From NCBI RefSeq assembly GCF_910592395.1, contig NC_088310.1:25871491-25935490 (forward strand): DNA of 64,000 nucleotides, written 5' to 3'. Below the pieces are notes generated by a model. It made no database searches, was not told the DNA's origin, and saw nothing but the letters and a program-made list of their open reading frames with translations. This document shows positions 1 through 13,200 of this stretch, piece by piece. The first letter of the stretch is position 1; every line of letters begins with the position of its first letter. The translations under genes and the position numbers were made by a program. Origin of the DNA: Lineus longissimus. Its lineage: Eukaryota > Nemertea > Pilidiophora > Heteronemertea > Lineidae.

Positions 1-1
1 G

Positions 2-3000
2 CAGGCTACCCAGTGCAAGGAACTCACACTGCCAGCAAGTGACTTGAATCACACAGCTAAGCTTGTGACTGTACTACAAAGTCCTTATGACCAGCATGTC
101 ACAGCCTGTGTTGCAGTTTCACCCGAGGGCATCATCCGTTACTGGCCAAGCATCTCACATGAGGGTTCATTCGTTGAGATCAGTGCTGATTTGAAGGGCG
201 AGGAATGTGCTAGCCTGATCAACCTCCAGCCATGTGGTTGTATCGCTGCCACGACAACAAGCACACTCATTCATCTTAGTCCAGCTACAAGCCAGGTAGG
301 TGACATAAGAGAATATAATCGAGACCTTAGTTGATGGTACCTCCCAACTACATAAAGTCTTAGGGATGTGACAGTTCTAATTTTTGAAGGATTAACATTT
401 TTCTCCTCCTGAAGCAGGATTGATTTGTCAGCAGAAATGGAGTGATCTTTGTCTTAGCACGGGGAAACATGTTCGAAATCATCTATAATTCTTTCAAGTT
501 TTCTGACTGATATCTCACATGGTTCCTTTTTTTCAGAGCTCAATAACTTGTCGTGTTCTCACACCTGGACAAAGTACCCTGGCTGGTTTTGGAAGAAGGA
601 TGTCTTCATTCATTTTTGGAACAGCGTCAGCTCAGGCAATTGGAGCAGTAAGTATCAGAAACAGTGAATGCGAAATGTATTTTGCAGGGCTGGAGGAGTT
701 GCGCAATGGAAACATTGGCCCCTGTCACCTCTATGGTCCTGCGTTTGATCCCGGTTGAAAGGATAGAGAGAGAGGGCGAGTCTCTTCAAAAGCATAGCCT
801 TTCTCCGGGCTCCCTGTTTCCCCCTATGGGTTAGATATGGCAATTAATTCTCTGACAACGATTACGATGATTAACACCTTCTCCATAATTTCAGCCATTG
901 CATCAGCTCCTCCCTGGAGAGACTATCGATGGAGTCAGACGCACTTTCTATGTCCTGTCGGGCAACTTCCTTCAGAAGTGGCTCATTGATGACAGACTCC
1001 ATGAAAAGATGCTCTACCAGTGCGAAGTTGAGAAGCATATGAGAGATTCCATCGCGACCAGTCTCTGGATGACAGATGCAGCACACCTGCCTGATCTGCG
1101 GTTCTGGGTGATGGACATGCAGCCCATCAATGGTGGTCTTGCAGTGCTAGGAGCAGTCATGAATAGGGCAGCCTCTAATGAATTACACTATGTTATAGGT
1201 ATGTACCCGGTATCATTCATTTTCAGGACGTAATGATGTGAGGAAAGATGTCACAAACCGAACTGGTGCCAGGTGGATGGCCAATTCCACGGTGTAGATA
1301 GCGGAGAAACCACGTTAAAGTTAGCCACCCATGTCAAATCAGCAAGAATCCTGTTTGGACACAAAGCAAGGATCAATTAAAGCCAAAGTTCAAAGAAATC
1401 TAGCCAGTAGTTTCTATCCAGAGCTGCAATCATTGCAGTCAAAGCATTTACACATGGTCTTTATTTCTCCGTTCCAGCCTCCATCCTGACTGAGGGAGAT
1501 GAAATGCCTGAGGAAGTTCAAAACTGTGTGGACATTGGATACTCGGCAACATATCACGTAAGATCATATTTTTGTCGTCTGCTTAACTTATCTTGTTCAT
1601 GTACAAGGATACATACAAAACCTTTATTTTGTAACCATGGTTACTGAAATGTGAAAATCTGTAGAAATAATCGTATTTTTCAGGAGGAGCAGGAACAGGA
1701 GTTATTAGGCTACCAGCTGTTAGTACCTGAACTGGACAGCACCGTAGCTTTCTTCTACAATGCAACACATACAGTGGCAGTTTCAGGTAAGCCCTCGCAC
1801 AGCATATGATCAGTGTGTTTGGCTAGTTGCGCTATGACAATGACCTGTAAAACACCTGGTTTATTTTTCAGTGTATTCCTCTACTCGACCAGCCGACAAG
1901 GTGGACTTTCTGTCAGCTGATGATCGTCTCCTTGGGGCGGGCAGCTTCAATGGCCAGGTCGTCTTTTTCTCCAGCAAGCATGGACTTGTGGCGGTCAAAC
2001 TGCAGCAAGATGTCAGGTAATGAAGGAACATGAGGGAGAAAAGTTAGTCCTTCTTTAGCGTTTGCTCTGTACTTGGAAGGTTTATTGGCCTAGTGACTCC
2101 GGCCAGAGACGAGTATATCTCAAGCTTGCCCTCTTGTAGAGACCAGGTACAAGGAACCTTGATTTCATAAAAAGAACTAAACAAAGAGGCAATGCAGGTG
2201 ATCCTCCCGAGTGTCGAACCCATAACCTCCTGATTATGATTCCGGTGCTCTGACCACTATGCCACTGTTCTCCCTGAAACCATTGATTCCTTTGCTGTAA
2301 CCATATTTATGAAATGCCATCATTTTCAATCCTATTTCAGTATGATGGAAGAAAGTACTGTTGCCCCTGAACCATCAAGAGCAGAGGTGCGTTCTTATCA
2401 GTCATCCTAAAACAAGGTCCTCAAGCATCGAGCTAGGTCTAAAGTTTAGAATGATCTTACATGGGTTTTGGCCAAGACAGGAAATGAAAGGTTTCATGTA
2501 CAGGAGCTATCAACGATGATGCTTTCAAGGATGTGCTCACAGTTTTGTGAGAAACTGATAAGTTGTCTTCATATCTAAAATTGGAGTGATATCAGATCAA
2601 AGACAAGAAGTAAAACATGTTGTGTTCTATCAATAAACCAAGAAACTGACATACTTCATATTTGTGATCTAATTTCCCTTGCAGACGTCAGCCATTGGTA
2701 ACTTGATGAAAGTGGATGAGTTGAGTCAAAGTGAAGACTCTGTGTCGAGACTGAAGGCAGCCATCGTCCTGTCATTTCAAAACAAAAAGGTAGGCCAAGG
2801 CTATATCTGTGCTTTAAAACATTTCCGGATATCAAATCCTGATGGCTTGATGTGATTCAAATTAAGTCCATTTCATCTTCGTATTTCAGCAAGAAGCTCT
2901 CAATATCCTCCAAGAGACATTCCCAATATCCATCCCTGCCGGCCACAACTCCATTGTTGACATCTCGATTGTCCAGATGAGCCAGGATATGATTGATGAT

Positions 3001-6000
3001 TTCCCTGTTGCTGATCCACGATGGGCCGAGGCCATTCCAGATGGTAAGTTTTCAGGAAATTTCCTAGTTTTAGGGTCTCGGCTTCTCATTGTGTGGTCGT
3101 GATTGTGAATCATGAACTAATGTATTCTTTTAGTCATGTTTTTGACACTTCATTGTCACAGGCGTAAGATTTAGAAAAAAATCTGGTTCAAAAACTTCCC
3201 TTAAAGAGTTGAAAAGAGAAAATTGAACATCAATCGTTTGTATCTTCAGTATAGAAAACTTTATCGTCTTGTTCTTTCAGATTCGACGTCCAGCACCAAC
3301 TCACTGATTATCCAGCACCAACTTCAAGACAAACTCAAAGCACATGAGTGTCTTCTCACATTCCTGAAGGACACAGGATTGTGGAATAGGGTGAGTGTGA
3401 GAGAAGCTCTGATTGGCCATGTGTTTTTTATTTCTTGGTTTATGGGTTGGTCAACCTTGAATTTTTGGTCATCAAAATGTGTGATGTGAAAAATCGGTGT
3501 GACATTTTCTCGTGAAAAGGACTGTATGTGACAGTATGATTAATTTTATTTTGATGTCTTTGACAGATGAGTTCAGTGACTGTGAGAGAGAAGCCCATGA
3601 GCACTGAGAAACTCCTCTGTGAGCACGCTGAGAAGATAGTCGCCTCGGTTGCTCTCAGGAACATGCACAACACGTAAGTCAGAGCGAAGTCAGAGTGAGG
3701 CCTATTGATTTCTTTTTTTGGCTACCAGAGTCACCATCTTTTCTTGTCCTGTCTCCACAGATCTTCATTTGTGATTCTATCTTCCCTCATGATTTTGAGT
3801 ACCTTTATGGATGCCTCAGGCTTGTAGTTGGGCGCAATGGTGCACCTGGGTGTTCCCTTGTGAACTTCAATATTTTCTTGATGATCCTGGGGTTTCATGT
3901 TCATAACGATTATCATCTGTTTTCAGGCATTCTCATGTTGTTGATGCCGTCATACGAAGAGTTTTACACACAAGAGCTGCCGGGGCTGCTTCATCAGATC
4001 TGACGCCACAAGACCTCTTCTACAGACTGGTGTCACATATTGATGAGTTCCTGCAGTGTTTGATTGATTATGAAGAAGAAATGCTGGCAAGTGAGATCTC
4101 ATTGAAGGAACTTGTGCACCTAATCAACTCATGCAACACACTACTCATTGTAAGTATTCGTTTTTGTTTTCAAACAGACAATTTATTGAATGACACATTT
4201 TTCTGTTTTCCCCCAGCCTACAGCAGTGATTACCATGCTGGTTACCGCTAGGGCTTGGGTTCAATCCCGGGTAGAAGCCAGGATTGTATTTCTGGATGTA
4301 CTGGTGTGGCTTTCAAGGGACTAAATTCCTGGCCCTTCACAGTCCTTCGAAAAAGACTTAAGGTTCCTTGTATGCCAGAGCAAGCAGATGACCCCTCCGT
4401 AACTGGCCAAAGACGGATTCACTAGACCAGTCAACCCAATCGGGACCAAACCATGTCTCATCTTTCTGTGTTCCAGACATTGCTGCAAGATGCCCTCGAT
4501 TACAGAAAGAATCGATCCTACTCGTATGCTGCCTTAGAGAGTCCATTGAAGCAGTACCCAGATTTCCTCCCCTGGACATCATCATTGGGGACAAGGGGCA
4601 TGAGAAGCATCATCAAGAAACAGGTACCGCTATTTTCTAGGTTCAAATTCCTCAATGTCTGTTTGTGGTTCTCCTTTGTCATTTGTTAACTTGACATTTT
4701 CCTTTCAGTTCAACATGACCACTGATAAAGGCTTACTCGAGGAGCAGGACCCTCAGGTGAGGAGTACATTCTTCCAACAACAGATGCAGCTGGCTGACCT
4801 TCAACTGGCCGGCTATCTTCAGCAGCTGGATTCGATCAGGAATCAGGATGGACTACCACATTATGGCGAGCTGGAGAGGAAGTTAGAACAGGAGACACAG
4901 AATATGATCATGCCATTTAGTGAGTTGAACTTAACCTTTGAATGAGATATAAAATGGAGGTTCCCTGTACCTAGTGCTTTGCCAGGGCAGGCACAATGAC
5001 TTGCTTGGGATGGACTCACTGACTGACTCACTCATTCACAGCTGAGTTTCACTGATTATGATACTGTTCTGTTCTGCATCTCCAGGGTGCTCATTTCTTA
5101 CAAGTTTTTGGTCAGTAGGATCCTGAGGTTGCCTATTCTTTCACTAACCTGTGCATTTATTAGTCATTGTATCCTTTCCAGTGCATCTGGAGCAGTATGA
5201 GCGCGCCGCCTCGTTAGCCGAGAAATACCACGAGTTTGGTATCTTGATGCGGATCTGTGAGGACACAGATAACGATGATCGCCTCAAGAGATACATGACC
5301 CAGTTTGCGGAGGAGGGGTTCACAGAGTTTGCCCTCCGCTGGTACATGGAGGAAGGAAAGAGAGGCAAGGTCCTTAAGTTACCCCTGTCGGAGCACGCCA
5401 ACCTTGGACTGTTCTTCAGCTTGGAGGAGAACAAGTACATGAGTTGGATCTATGATGTACAGTTTGGTAATCTCGCCAAGGTAGGAAATACGGACCCAGT
5501 TAGTCAAGGGCCTAATGAAACCACTTGGGACGTTGTCTCTTATGTATCTTGTCAGTTGCCTTTAGCTCATCCCATTGTCATTGTCATAGCAGTCTTCCCA
5601 AGGGCGCTATCTGCTGGGATTTATCAAAAGTCTGCTTCTTCTTTGCTGCCTGTGTAATGGAATGGTTCTCAGCTCTTCTCCTCATTTCCTGCTTACCATT
5701 TTTCAGGCACATGAAACACTCAAAGAACTAGCTTTGGTGGAACAGAAGTCACTTGGCAAAAAAAAGGTCAGTTGTATATCCGTGTTGATTCTTCCTTAAT
5801 TACCTTCTTCGCATCCAGGTGGATAGTCAGTAGTAGACTTAAACTTTCATGACCAAACATCTCATCAATCCAGGAATCTGAAAATCTGAAAAGTGATGAT
5901 ATGGATCACACACTCACTCACAGAGAATTAACTTTTTGTATTCAAGACGTAATCAGTTGAATGCTTATTTTATTCAAGACCATATCAAATATTCATCAAT

Positions 6001-7611
6001 GCCATCATATTTTCATTCTTATTCGTGACAGACCTTATTGAGTTTGAGCAAGCTAGCAGCCCTTGGGTCTCACGACAGTCATGCACTTGAACCTAGTGTT
6101 GAGGGTAAGAAACATTTACACTTTGCTTTGTCATTGCGATCGCTACCACATTGAATGGCAAAATGATGAGGAGTGTCACTGTCACTGTGCTCTGTGACGT
6201 TTTTTGCTCCAATACTACTTGTCACATATGAAGAAAACTTACACAGTTATCATCAGAACTTTATGGCGTGATATTAATCTCTGTCAAAGGTGATCATAAA
6301 ATTCTGTTTCATTTGAGCTTTAAAGGAAAACAATACAAATCATTTCTGTTGAATTATTTGTTGTTTTCTTGTGTTCAATTTCTCAAATAGCTTCAATTAT
6401 TCTTTCAGAAATTAACGACCAGCAGTATTTGGTCCTGAATCAAGAGACACTGCCTGATGGAGTTCTTGATGTAAGTTTTATAATTTTACTTTACAAGAAT
6501 CGTCCGCTGGATACTTATTGACCCTTTGTTGCCAGTCCCACACCATGTTTTGTGAACCATAGCCTCATTAGTTGTTAGCCTTATTATAGGAGTGACCTTC
6601 CAAGATCCTCATGTCATGCAACTTTCTGCTTTCAGGCCATTGGAATGGACCCTACGAATATGAATGTCATGACAGCACAAGAGATTATTGCTGTGAGTAT
6701 CTCACTCATTGCTGTTTGAGATTTTCCTGCAATCACCAATTCTTATCACAGGCACCAGCGATGACCACTGCCAAGCAATGACAGGTGCTTTTTTGTCACA
6801 TCCTGTCAAAATAACAATCACGATCATGATTTGAATCACTCGTTTGCTTGGCAGTTAAAGTGACCAATATTATAACCATGTCTGTTTCAGTTCTACTGCA
6901 GTGAGTACAACGACACAGCCACAGAACATGACTTCAAGAAGGCTCTCGACCTCCTGCCTCTGGTCGATCAGGAGGAACACGAAGTGGAAGAACTGAAGAT
7001 TCAGATCTGGTGCCAGGCAATCAAGAGAGATGAGTGAGTATTGCTTGAAGTTCTTGGTCATCTTGGTTCCTTTAGTAAGTTCTCTTGTCAAATTGTAGTC
7101 TACTTTTTAATAATTTAGTACTCCTCAGCAGCTCGACTAGACAGAACTTTTAAAGATTTCAATTAAACAGATTTTCATAATCACAGATTCAAATATATGT
7201 ACCATTTATGTTTTAAATTTGACAGCTGGTCATCCATAGGAACTGATGATCCGTTGGAAACGAACAGAGACACAGTTTTCTTCAAAACAGTAGAGTTGGT
7301 TTACACTGAAGGTAAGTAACACGAAAGTATTTTACCCTTTCAAATCCATGAAGTCTAATCCCATTATTGGTTTTGAAATGATGTAAAAGAACGAAACATG
7401 AAAAATGTGTAAACAGTCCATGAGTCGATCACATGGTGAATGGTGATCTTATTGCAATAAACTTGTATTTCCAGGGCTTGATCTTCACCAGTTTCTGCCA
7501 AACGTGGACCGGTTGTTAGAATCGGAGGAGCTTGGAGACTTACGGCACAACAAGACATTCCAGTTCTTGGTGCGAGCGGGCTATGAACATATTATGAGAA
7601 TTGTGGGATGA
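2..7611 (+). CDS. NUP133: Nuclear pore protein NUP133, 3' 22 exons (5' end outside window)
   Basis: Scaffold nucleoporin of the Y (Nup107-160) complex. The visible part starts inside the N-terminal beta-propeller (motif ACVAVSPEGIIRYWP) and runs through the alpha-helical C-terminal half to the stop at 7609-7611. Exons by GT-AG and phase: 2-295, 537-647, 895-1198, 1478-1557, 1684-1786, 1872-2016, 2341-2386, 2685-2789, 2890-3043, 3281-3390, 3567-3673, 3927-4149, 4477-4623, 4709-4919, 5182-5480, 5707-5766, 6032-6104, 6409-6470, 6636-6692, 6891-7033, 7226-7311, 7475-7611. All junction phases agree and give about 1018 residues; vertebrate NUP133 is near 1150, so roughly 140 N-terminal residues are missing. 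The C-terminus (KTFQFLVRAGYEHIM) matches the family end. Identification is by family resemblance; individual small exons are inferred. Confidence 0.93.
2083..2276 (-). repeat. tRNA-derived SINE-like copy in NUP133 intron
   Basis: On the minus strand a tRNA-like head is visible: a box-A-like stretch (GTGGCATAGTGGTCAGAGCA) near 2268-2249, then a box-B-like GGGTTCGACACTC near 2223-2211, spaced as in a Pol III promoter. About 50 bp further on is a tail containing AAGGTTCCTTGTA and CTCGTCTCTGGCCGGAGTCACTAG. The tail resembles that of the element at 4207-4440. No intact cloverleaf can be drawn, so this is not a functional tRNA gene. Confidence 0.6.
4207..4440 (+). repeat. Second tRNA-derived SINE-like copy in NUP133 intron
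   Basis: A tRNA-like head with a box B (GGGTTCAATCCCGG, near 4257-4270) is followed by a body that includes AAGGTTCCTTGTA and then CTGGCCAAAGACGGATTCACTAG. Both tail blocks also occur in the minus-strand copy near 2083-2276. The box A is degenerate (GTGATTACCATGCTGGTTACC). It sits upstream of the NUP133 exon that starts at 4477. Confidence 0.55.
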
Positions 7612-7778
7612 TTGCCTTAGTGAGAGCTCTTGGATTCATTGAGCAGATGTGACGCTGTCTTGGGTCAACCGGGTATCAAACTGACCGAGACAGTGAGATT
7701 TTGCTTTAATTCAGGATGCTTCATCCTGTTCACTGCCCATATTTGTACTTTTGATAATGTATCTTTGTGAAGAATGTA

Positions 7779-7784
7779 AATAAA
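7779..7784 (+). terminator. NUP133 poly(A) signal
   Basis: AATAAA lies 168 bp after the NUP133 stop codon and is followed by T-rich sequence. The next gene, on the opposite strand, ends its coding region at 7857, so the two 3' ends are convergent and about 245 bp apart. Confidence 0.7.
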
Positions 7785-7856
7785 CAAGTGTACATAAAAG
7801 TTGTTTTATTTTTTACTGTCAATTTGACACCAGGGCCCCATTGCAACTGATGTGTC

Positions 7857-10223
7857 TTAGAATTCCTTATAGTCAATTTTACTGTATCCAAGATTTACAT
7901 GTCTCAAAGTCCACTTGATACCCGTTTGGTAAATGAGATACTGATAACTGAAGACCAGCATGGCTACTACAGCGATGATTGATGCAGCACATAATATCCA
8001 GACGATGATCTGAGACCCTTCATTGCTGAGGCAGTGAGTTCCTTGACAGCTGTTCCCAAGGAAATGGCGACCCGGTTCTGAAATGAACAGAAGAAGTCCT
8101 GTCAGGTTGTGACTTTGTCTTCTGTTATCATTGACTAAACCTCCGGTCCTCCTCACTCAAACTGGGCCATATCTTACTAAACATATCATTGGCCATTTAT
8201 AGAATGGGAATTGGGATGCGAGAAGTACCGTTGCTCTTACCTTTTCTCCTGGTCAGTTTTGCCCTTGGTGTCTTATGCCCAATTCTCGGTCTTTCGAGCC
8301 TGAGGACCATTTTCCATTCCACTCCAACTCCTGGCTGGTGGACTATTATAGGTCCAGTCTCAACTGTCACCATGGTGGAATTTTTCAATTCTTGGCTAAG
8401 ACTGCCAGGATCCTTCAGATTCCCATCAGCGTCACACCTTACCTTAAATGAATAATGGGATTAACAGCAAGAGCACTGAGACATGTTGCAGTCGATGTGA
8501 CAGGTCATTCATCTGGGTGTGACATTGGCCCTTTCTCTGGCTGTCACAGTATTTGTGGCAGGCGTGATATCGTAGTGACTGTCTCAGCGGCTGTGAGGAC
8601 GAATAGGACCCGATTTCTTAGTGGTTTTGAGGACCTATAGGACTTGATGTCTTCGTGGTTGTGGAGACGAGATAATTTACTCACGTCGAAGCAGTCTTGA
8701 ACATATCTGCAGACCTTGACTTTGCATTGGAAGTTGAGTGAAGACGAGTTCTCCAACAGAAAAGTCTTCACTGGCCCAGTACGGACAATCTTTGCATCAG
8801 TGGGATCCAGTTGAAACGTGTTGCCTGGATGGAGGAAATCTGACTGGTGGTTGCACCTTCAGCCAGATTTGGGTTAAAAAGAAGGCCTGGTTTAATTGCT
8901 GCCTATGAGATTAATGACGTGCAGACAAATTTGTTGTTCGATTCATTCGATCGGGAATGGTTGCCTTTCACAAAATTCCTGGATGCCCCAAGTGCCACCA
9001 TGTGTCTCAACCCCATTCTGGTTTTCATTCTGATGAAGGATCCCATCTTCCCGGTCAAATGTATTCGTCCCGTATGCGAACACGATGAGTGAGAACAAAC
9101 AAAAAGAGAGGAAATTGACAAACATATACTTAGAAATCGTACAACCATCTTCAAATTTATTTGATTACACCGTTGAAAAAGTAGCTTGGTCGTCATAATC
9201 AAGATTCTAAAAAAACGGATCAGGATAACTTTTTAGTAATTTTGTGTGATGGTAATCAACACATTGCTTCATAGTTACTTTGAAGTAATGTGTTTTTGGT
9301 GATAGGCTTTGGAATTGGAGGTCCCGGTGATCTTCCTCAGACAACCCCAAAGAAACGAAGTACCACTGTTCTGTTCGTCAGAGTCTGATACATGTAGTTC
9401 GATGTCAGTGTTGCCGGAATGGTGTTCCTTTGTCTTCTTGACATCTACCGAGATGTATTCAATGCTGTCGTCCAGTCGCGCTGATGTCGAGACAACAGGT
9501 GTTGATTTTCGTCTCCTCTCAATCTCACGTGCCTGTTCCTTCCTCTCAGTCTCTGAGATGACTGGTTGTGACTGTCTTCGAGCACCACGCTTCAAGGTCC
9601 TGTTCGTTGCATCCTCAGACAAAGGCACACTGTCGAAGATGTGTGTTGCAATTGGCCCGTCTCGTAACTTCATGGCTTCAGGAATGGAATCAATGATGAT
9701 GAGGTTTGGTGGTACATCGTCTGCTTGAACCGGCGTCAAGATTTTCACAAAGAAGTCCCTTGGACAAATGACGGGCATGGCCGACGTTCTATCCTTTGGG
9801 AGCCTGAGGACAGCATGATTCCTGCTCCCCCAGTTGCTCACTTGGACATGAGGTTCCCTCGTGACGTAAGATTCCCTGATTTTGTCCCCTAAACTATTGT
9901 CACTCCCAGCGACTTCCCAGTGGTATTTGCAACGGGTTCCACCTGGGAGGTATTGTTGTATAGTAATTGTAAAACCTTTCTTATGAGTAGCACTGTAATG
10001 TGTAATTCTTGGAATTAAGTGTGCGAGATTATTGGAATTGGGTATCAGATAAGATACCTGTGAAAATTCCCACGGTCTACTTTTAATCCTCCATTCTCCC
10101 CAGCGTGATCAATTACGTCAGCATTGATGCGGCTCCTCATTGGATGGAGACGCATCAACGTTGCCCCCTGATTGGTGCAGACAAAGCTGCGCGTGAATAA
10201 AAAACAGCTGTCCGCACGCTCTC

Positions 10224-10263
<40 letters not shown>

Positions 10264-13200
10264 AGCGATAGAGAGTTATTCCAGTCTCCCGAGTATTTTA
10301 TAATCACGTGCACGAATCGTCATCCCGACGAACTATTTTATCAATTATGACTTTGGTGTGTATAATTTTGTGAAGCAGTGTTAGAATAAAGGATCCGGAC
10401 GTTAGAAGGCAAATTCAGGACTTATTACGTTTGTAACCTGTGCAAATACAACATGGCGACCTTCCCAGGACCTTCAATTCGTGACAGTGAGTCCGGATGC
10501 GTTTCAGTCTTGGAGCAGATTCTATTAACCGAGGACTCCGTTTTTCACGCCACGTGCTAGTGCTACTGCAGTCCATTATGTACATTACGTGTACACCTAC
10601 GTGATTTCTAACTCGCTCATTTCATCGGGAGGCAGAATAGTGACGTTCGTTTGTCAATATAATATTTATAAAATCGTAAATTTTTTCTAAACTGTTCGTG
10701 ACGTAAGTGCGAATTTCATTATATTTATATATCGTCACTTTCGTTATAAATCACTGTGATCGCCATGAATCACTGTGAGTGTGAGCGCAGCATTTTTTAA
10801 TCGATTGACGGACACCGTCTTCGTCAGTACGCATAGTACACGTCTATCTCTGTGTGTACCGAACTATTCAACTTCTACATCATGACATGTGCTATAACGT
10901 TCACGGATGATGTGCCCAGCAGCCAGAATACTCTTCAATTCGCCCTGATGTCTACTCGAGATCCGATACCGTTCCAGGCTCCAGCTGATCCAGCGTTGCA
11001 GTTTTAAAAGAGACATTTTATCAACTTTTTGAAAGACATTTTATAAACTTTTGAGAGACATTTGTAAACTTTTTGATAGTCATTTATATTAACTGTTTTG
11101 AAAGACATTTTATAAACTAATTAGTAATAGGACAATATTTTTGTGCATCATTTCAATTTTGGCAGAGTATAGTACAATACTTTGCAATATCAGTCGATTC
11201 ATAGCATTTAATGCATTTCATCTTAAATTTTCACTCGTTATTCACTTATTGCAAACTGACTGGAACCGGACCCCGAGGATTTTGACAACTGTATATCTAT
11301 AATATGAACTTTGTTTAGCTTTGCCCTGTTACAGCAAGATAGACAACGGACCAACCCAACCTTTAATGTTGCATTTCCTTTTCAGAAGAAATTAACTTTT
11401 GCTTCCCAAATACCTGACTTTTTATTCCTTCATAACTAACTTTTACCCCTTTACAGTAATAATGGAAGGGCCAGCAGATCCAGCACCACCTGCTTTCAGG
11501 GGCACCGATTTTCTACCTCCTTTGTTTGATGGTGAAGTGATCGACCATGACATTTGTCATGCACATATCTTATCGTTTATGGACTACCTTCACTTCCACA
11601 ATCTCCACGAGCCAGCAAATGCTGCAGAGATGATTCATATCATAACATTGTTCAAGGCTAGACTTCGTGGCAAAGCACGTCTGTGGGCAGAGGGAAAAGT
11701 TTTCCCCACTATCGCTAATCTCAGAGCACAGTTTATGCAGCGGTTCAGTCCAACCCATTCAAATTTTGCCAATGTCAAGCATTTTCATTCTCTTTCCCAT
11801 ACCCCAGGCGATTCAGCCGAAATGACTCTCAATAAGATACGCTTAGCAGCCCAGCGTATTCATTATAATGAGGTCCAGGTTCGAGACAAATTCTTACAGG
11901 TTTTGCCTACCAATTGTCAGGCAGCAGTCATCATGGCTGCCCCTGCAGATGCAGACGTGGCAGTTCTCGTTGAACGTGCTCAACAATATTTAGATTTTTC
12001 TGAGCCAGACAGGCCAACTACTGCTAATAAGCAGGTATCATTTATCACTGATCAGGTCCATGTGACCACTGCTAGTGCATCCACTAACAGTAGTGCTTGC
12101 GCAGTTGACAGGCTCACTGAGCAACTTGCTGCTCTTCGCACAGAAGTGCAAGATTTGTCTATAGAGGTCAGGACTCAACCTCAGGTTCATTTTAGTCAAC
12201 CACAGTCCAACTCTGATACTGGTGCTCGTACATATAGCTCGAACTACCGTTCAAGTTCGCCATCTCCTGTGAGTCATCAGTCTAGACGTCCTAGTCGTAG
12301 TCCGGCTAGAGACCGTTATCGTTATAGTCATCGTGTATCCAGTAGATCCCCATGTAGGGACAGTCGTCGTTCTCAGGGTTCCTATGGTATTTCTCGTTCT
12401 GGTAACTCTCCCCGTCGTGCCACCTCCAACATTGTCTGTTATTTCTGCCACAAACCCAATCATGTGTGGAGAAACTGTTATACTTACCAGAACATGGTCA
12501 GTCGTGGGATGAACCCTACTTTCATGCCCGTAAGGCCTCCAGCGCCACCCTTTTCTCCGTCCCATTATCAGCCATCAGATAATGGTCAACTGTTTCGTCA
12601 GGACACTCGATGTCCTCAACCCTACCCGTTCCAATCCTATAAGCCAGATAACAGGTCTAGGTTTGATCAGTACTCTGGACCACAACAGCAAAATTTTTAG
12701 ATAGGAGAAGCACTAACTGCCACTTAGATGCCTCTCCGACTCTATTTTCTGCTCAGCATTCTGGTGATCAACATTCTAGTGATCATTTGTCTTCATCGTA
12801 TAATCCACATTCTGAATATCTTGGTGAATCCTCTGCTGACATTCAGCTCACTTCTAGGAATTATGCCAAAGGTTATTTACCCACAGGCCAAGGTTTGGTC
12901 ATTTTATTTGATTCAGGAGCCACTGAGACTCTGATTGGTTTGGAAACTGTAAGGGACTCCCCCTATTTGTCCAAATTGCCCAAGGTTGATATTAAACCAA
13001 TCAAATTTCGTATTGGTAATGGAGAATTTTTGTTTGCAAAACAGGCCATTAAGCCTAAACTTACTATTCAAGGGAACCATTTCAATGTATACTGTGTCAT
13101 AGCTGAAAATTTCATTGGTCCTGATATTCTTTTGGGTACATCTACCATGAAACAACTCAAAGGTTCTTTGGATTTCATTACAAATTCGTTCAAGGTCAGG

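Noticed and set aside
2211-2276. Functional tRNA gene
   Set aside because: Box A and B are recognisable but the acceptor and anticodon stems do not pair; the SINE-type tail fits better.
8903-9202. Minus-strand frames near 8903-9202, one starting with a signal-peptide-like stretch (MFVNFLSFCLFSLIVFAYG)
   Set aside because: They would give the ZP region a short alternative start, but joining 20252 to 8856 restores the ZP Asn-Gly-Cys motif in correct phase, which is much stronger support.
12728-12934. 68-codon frame between gag and pol
   Set aside because: It overlaps the start of pol in a third frame and has no recognisable motif; the -1 frameshift explains the junction.
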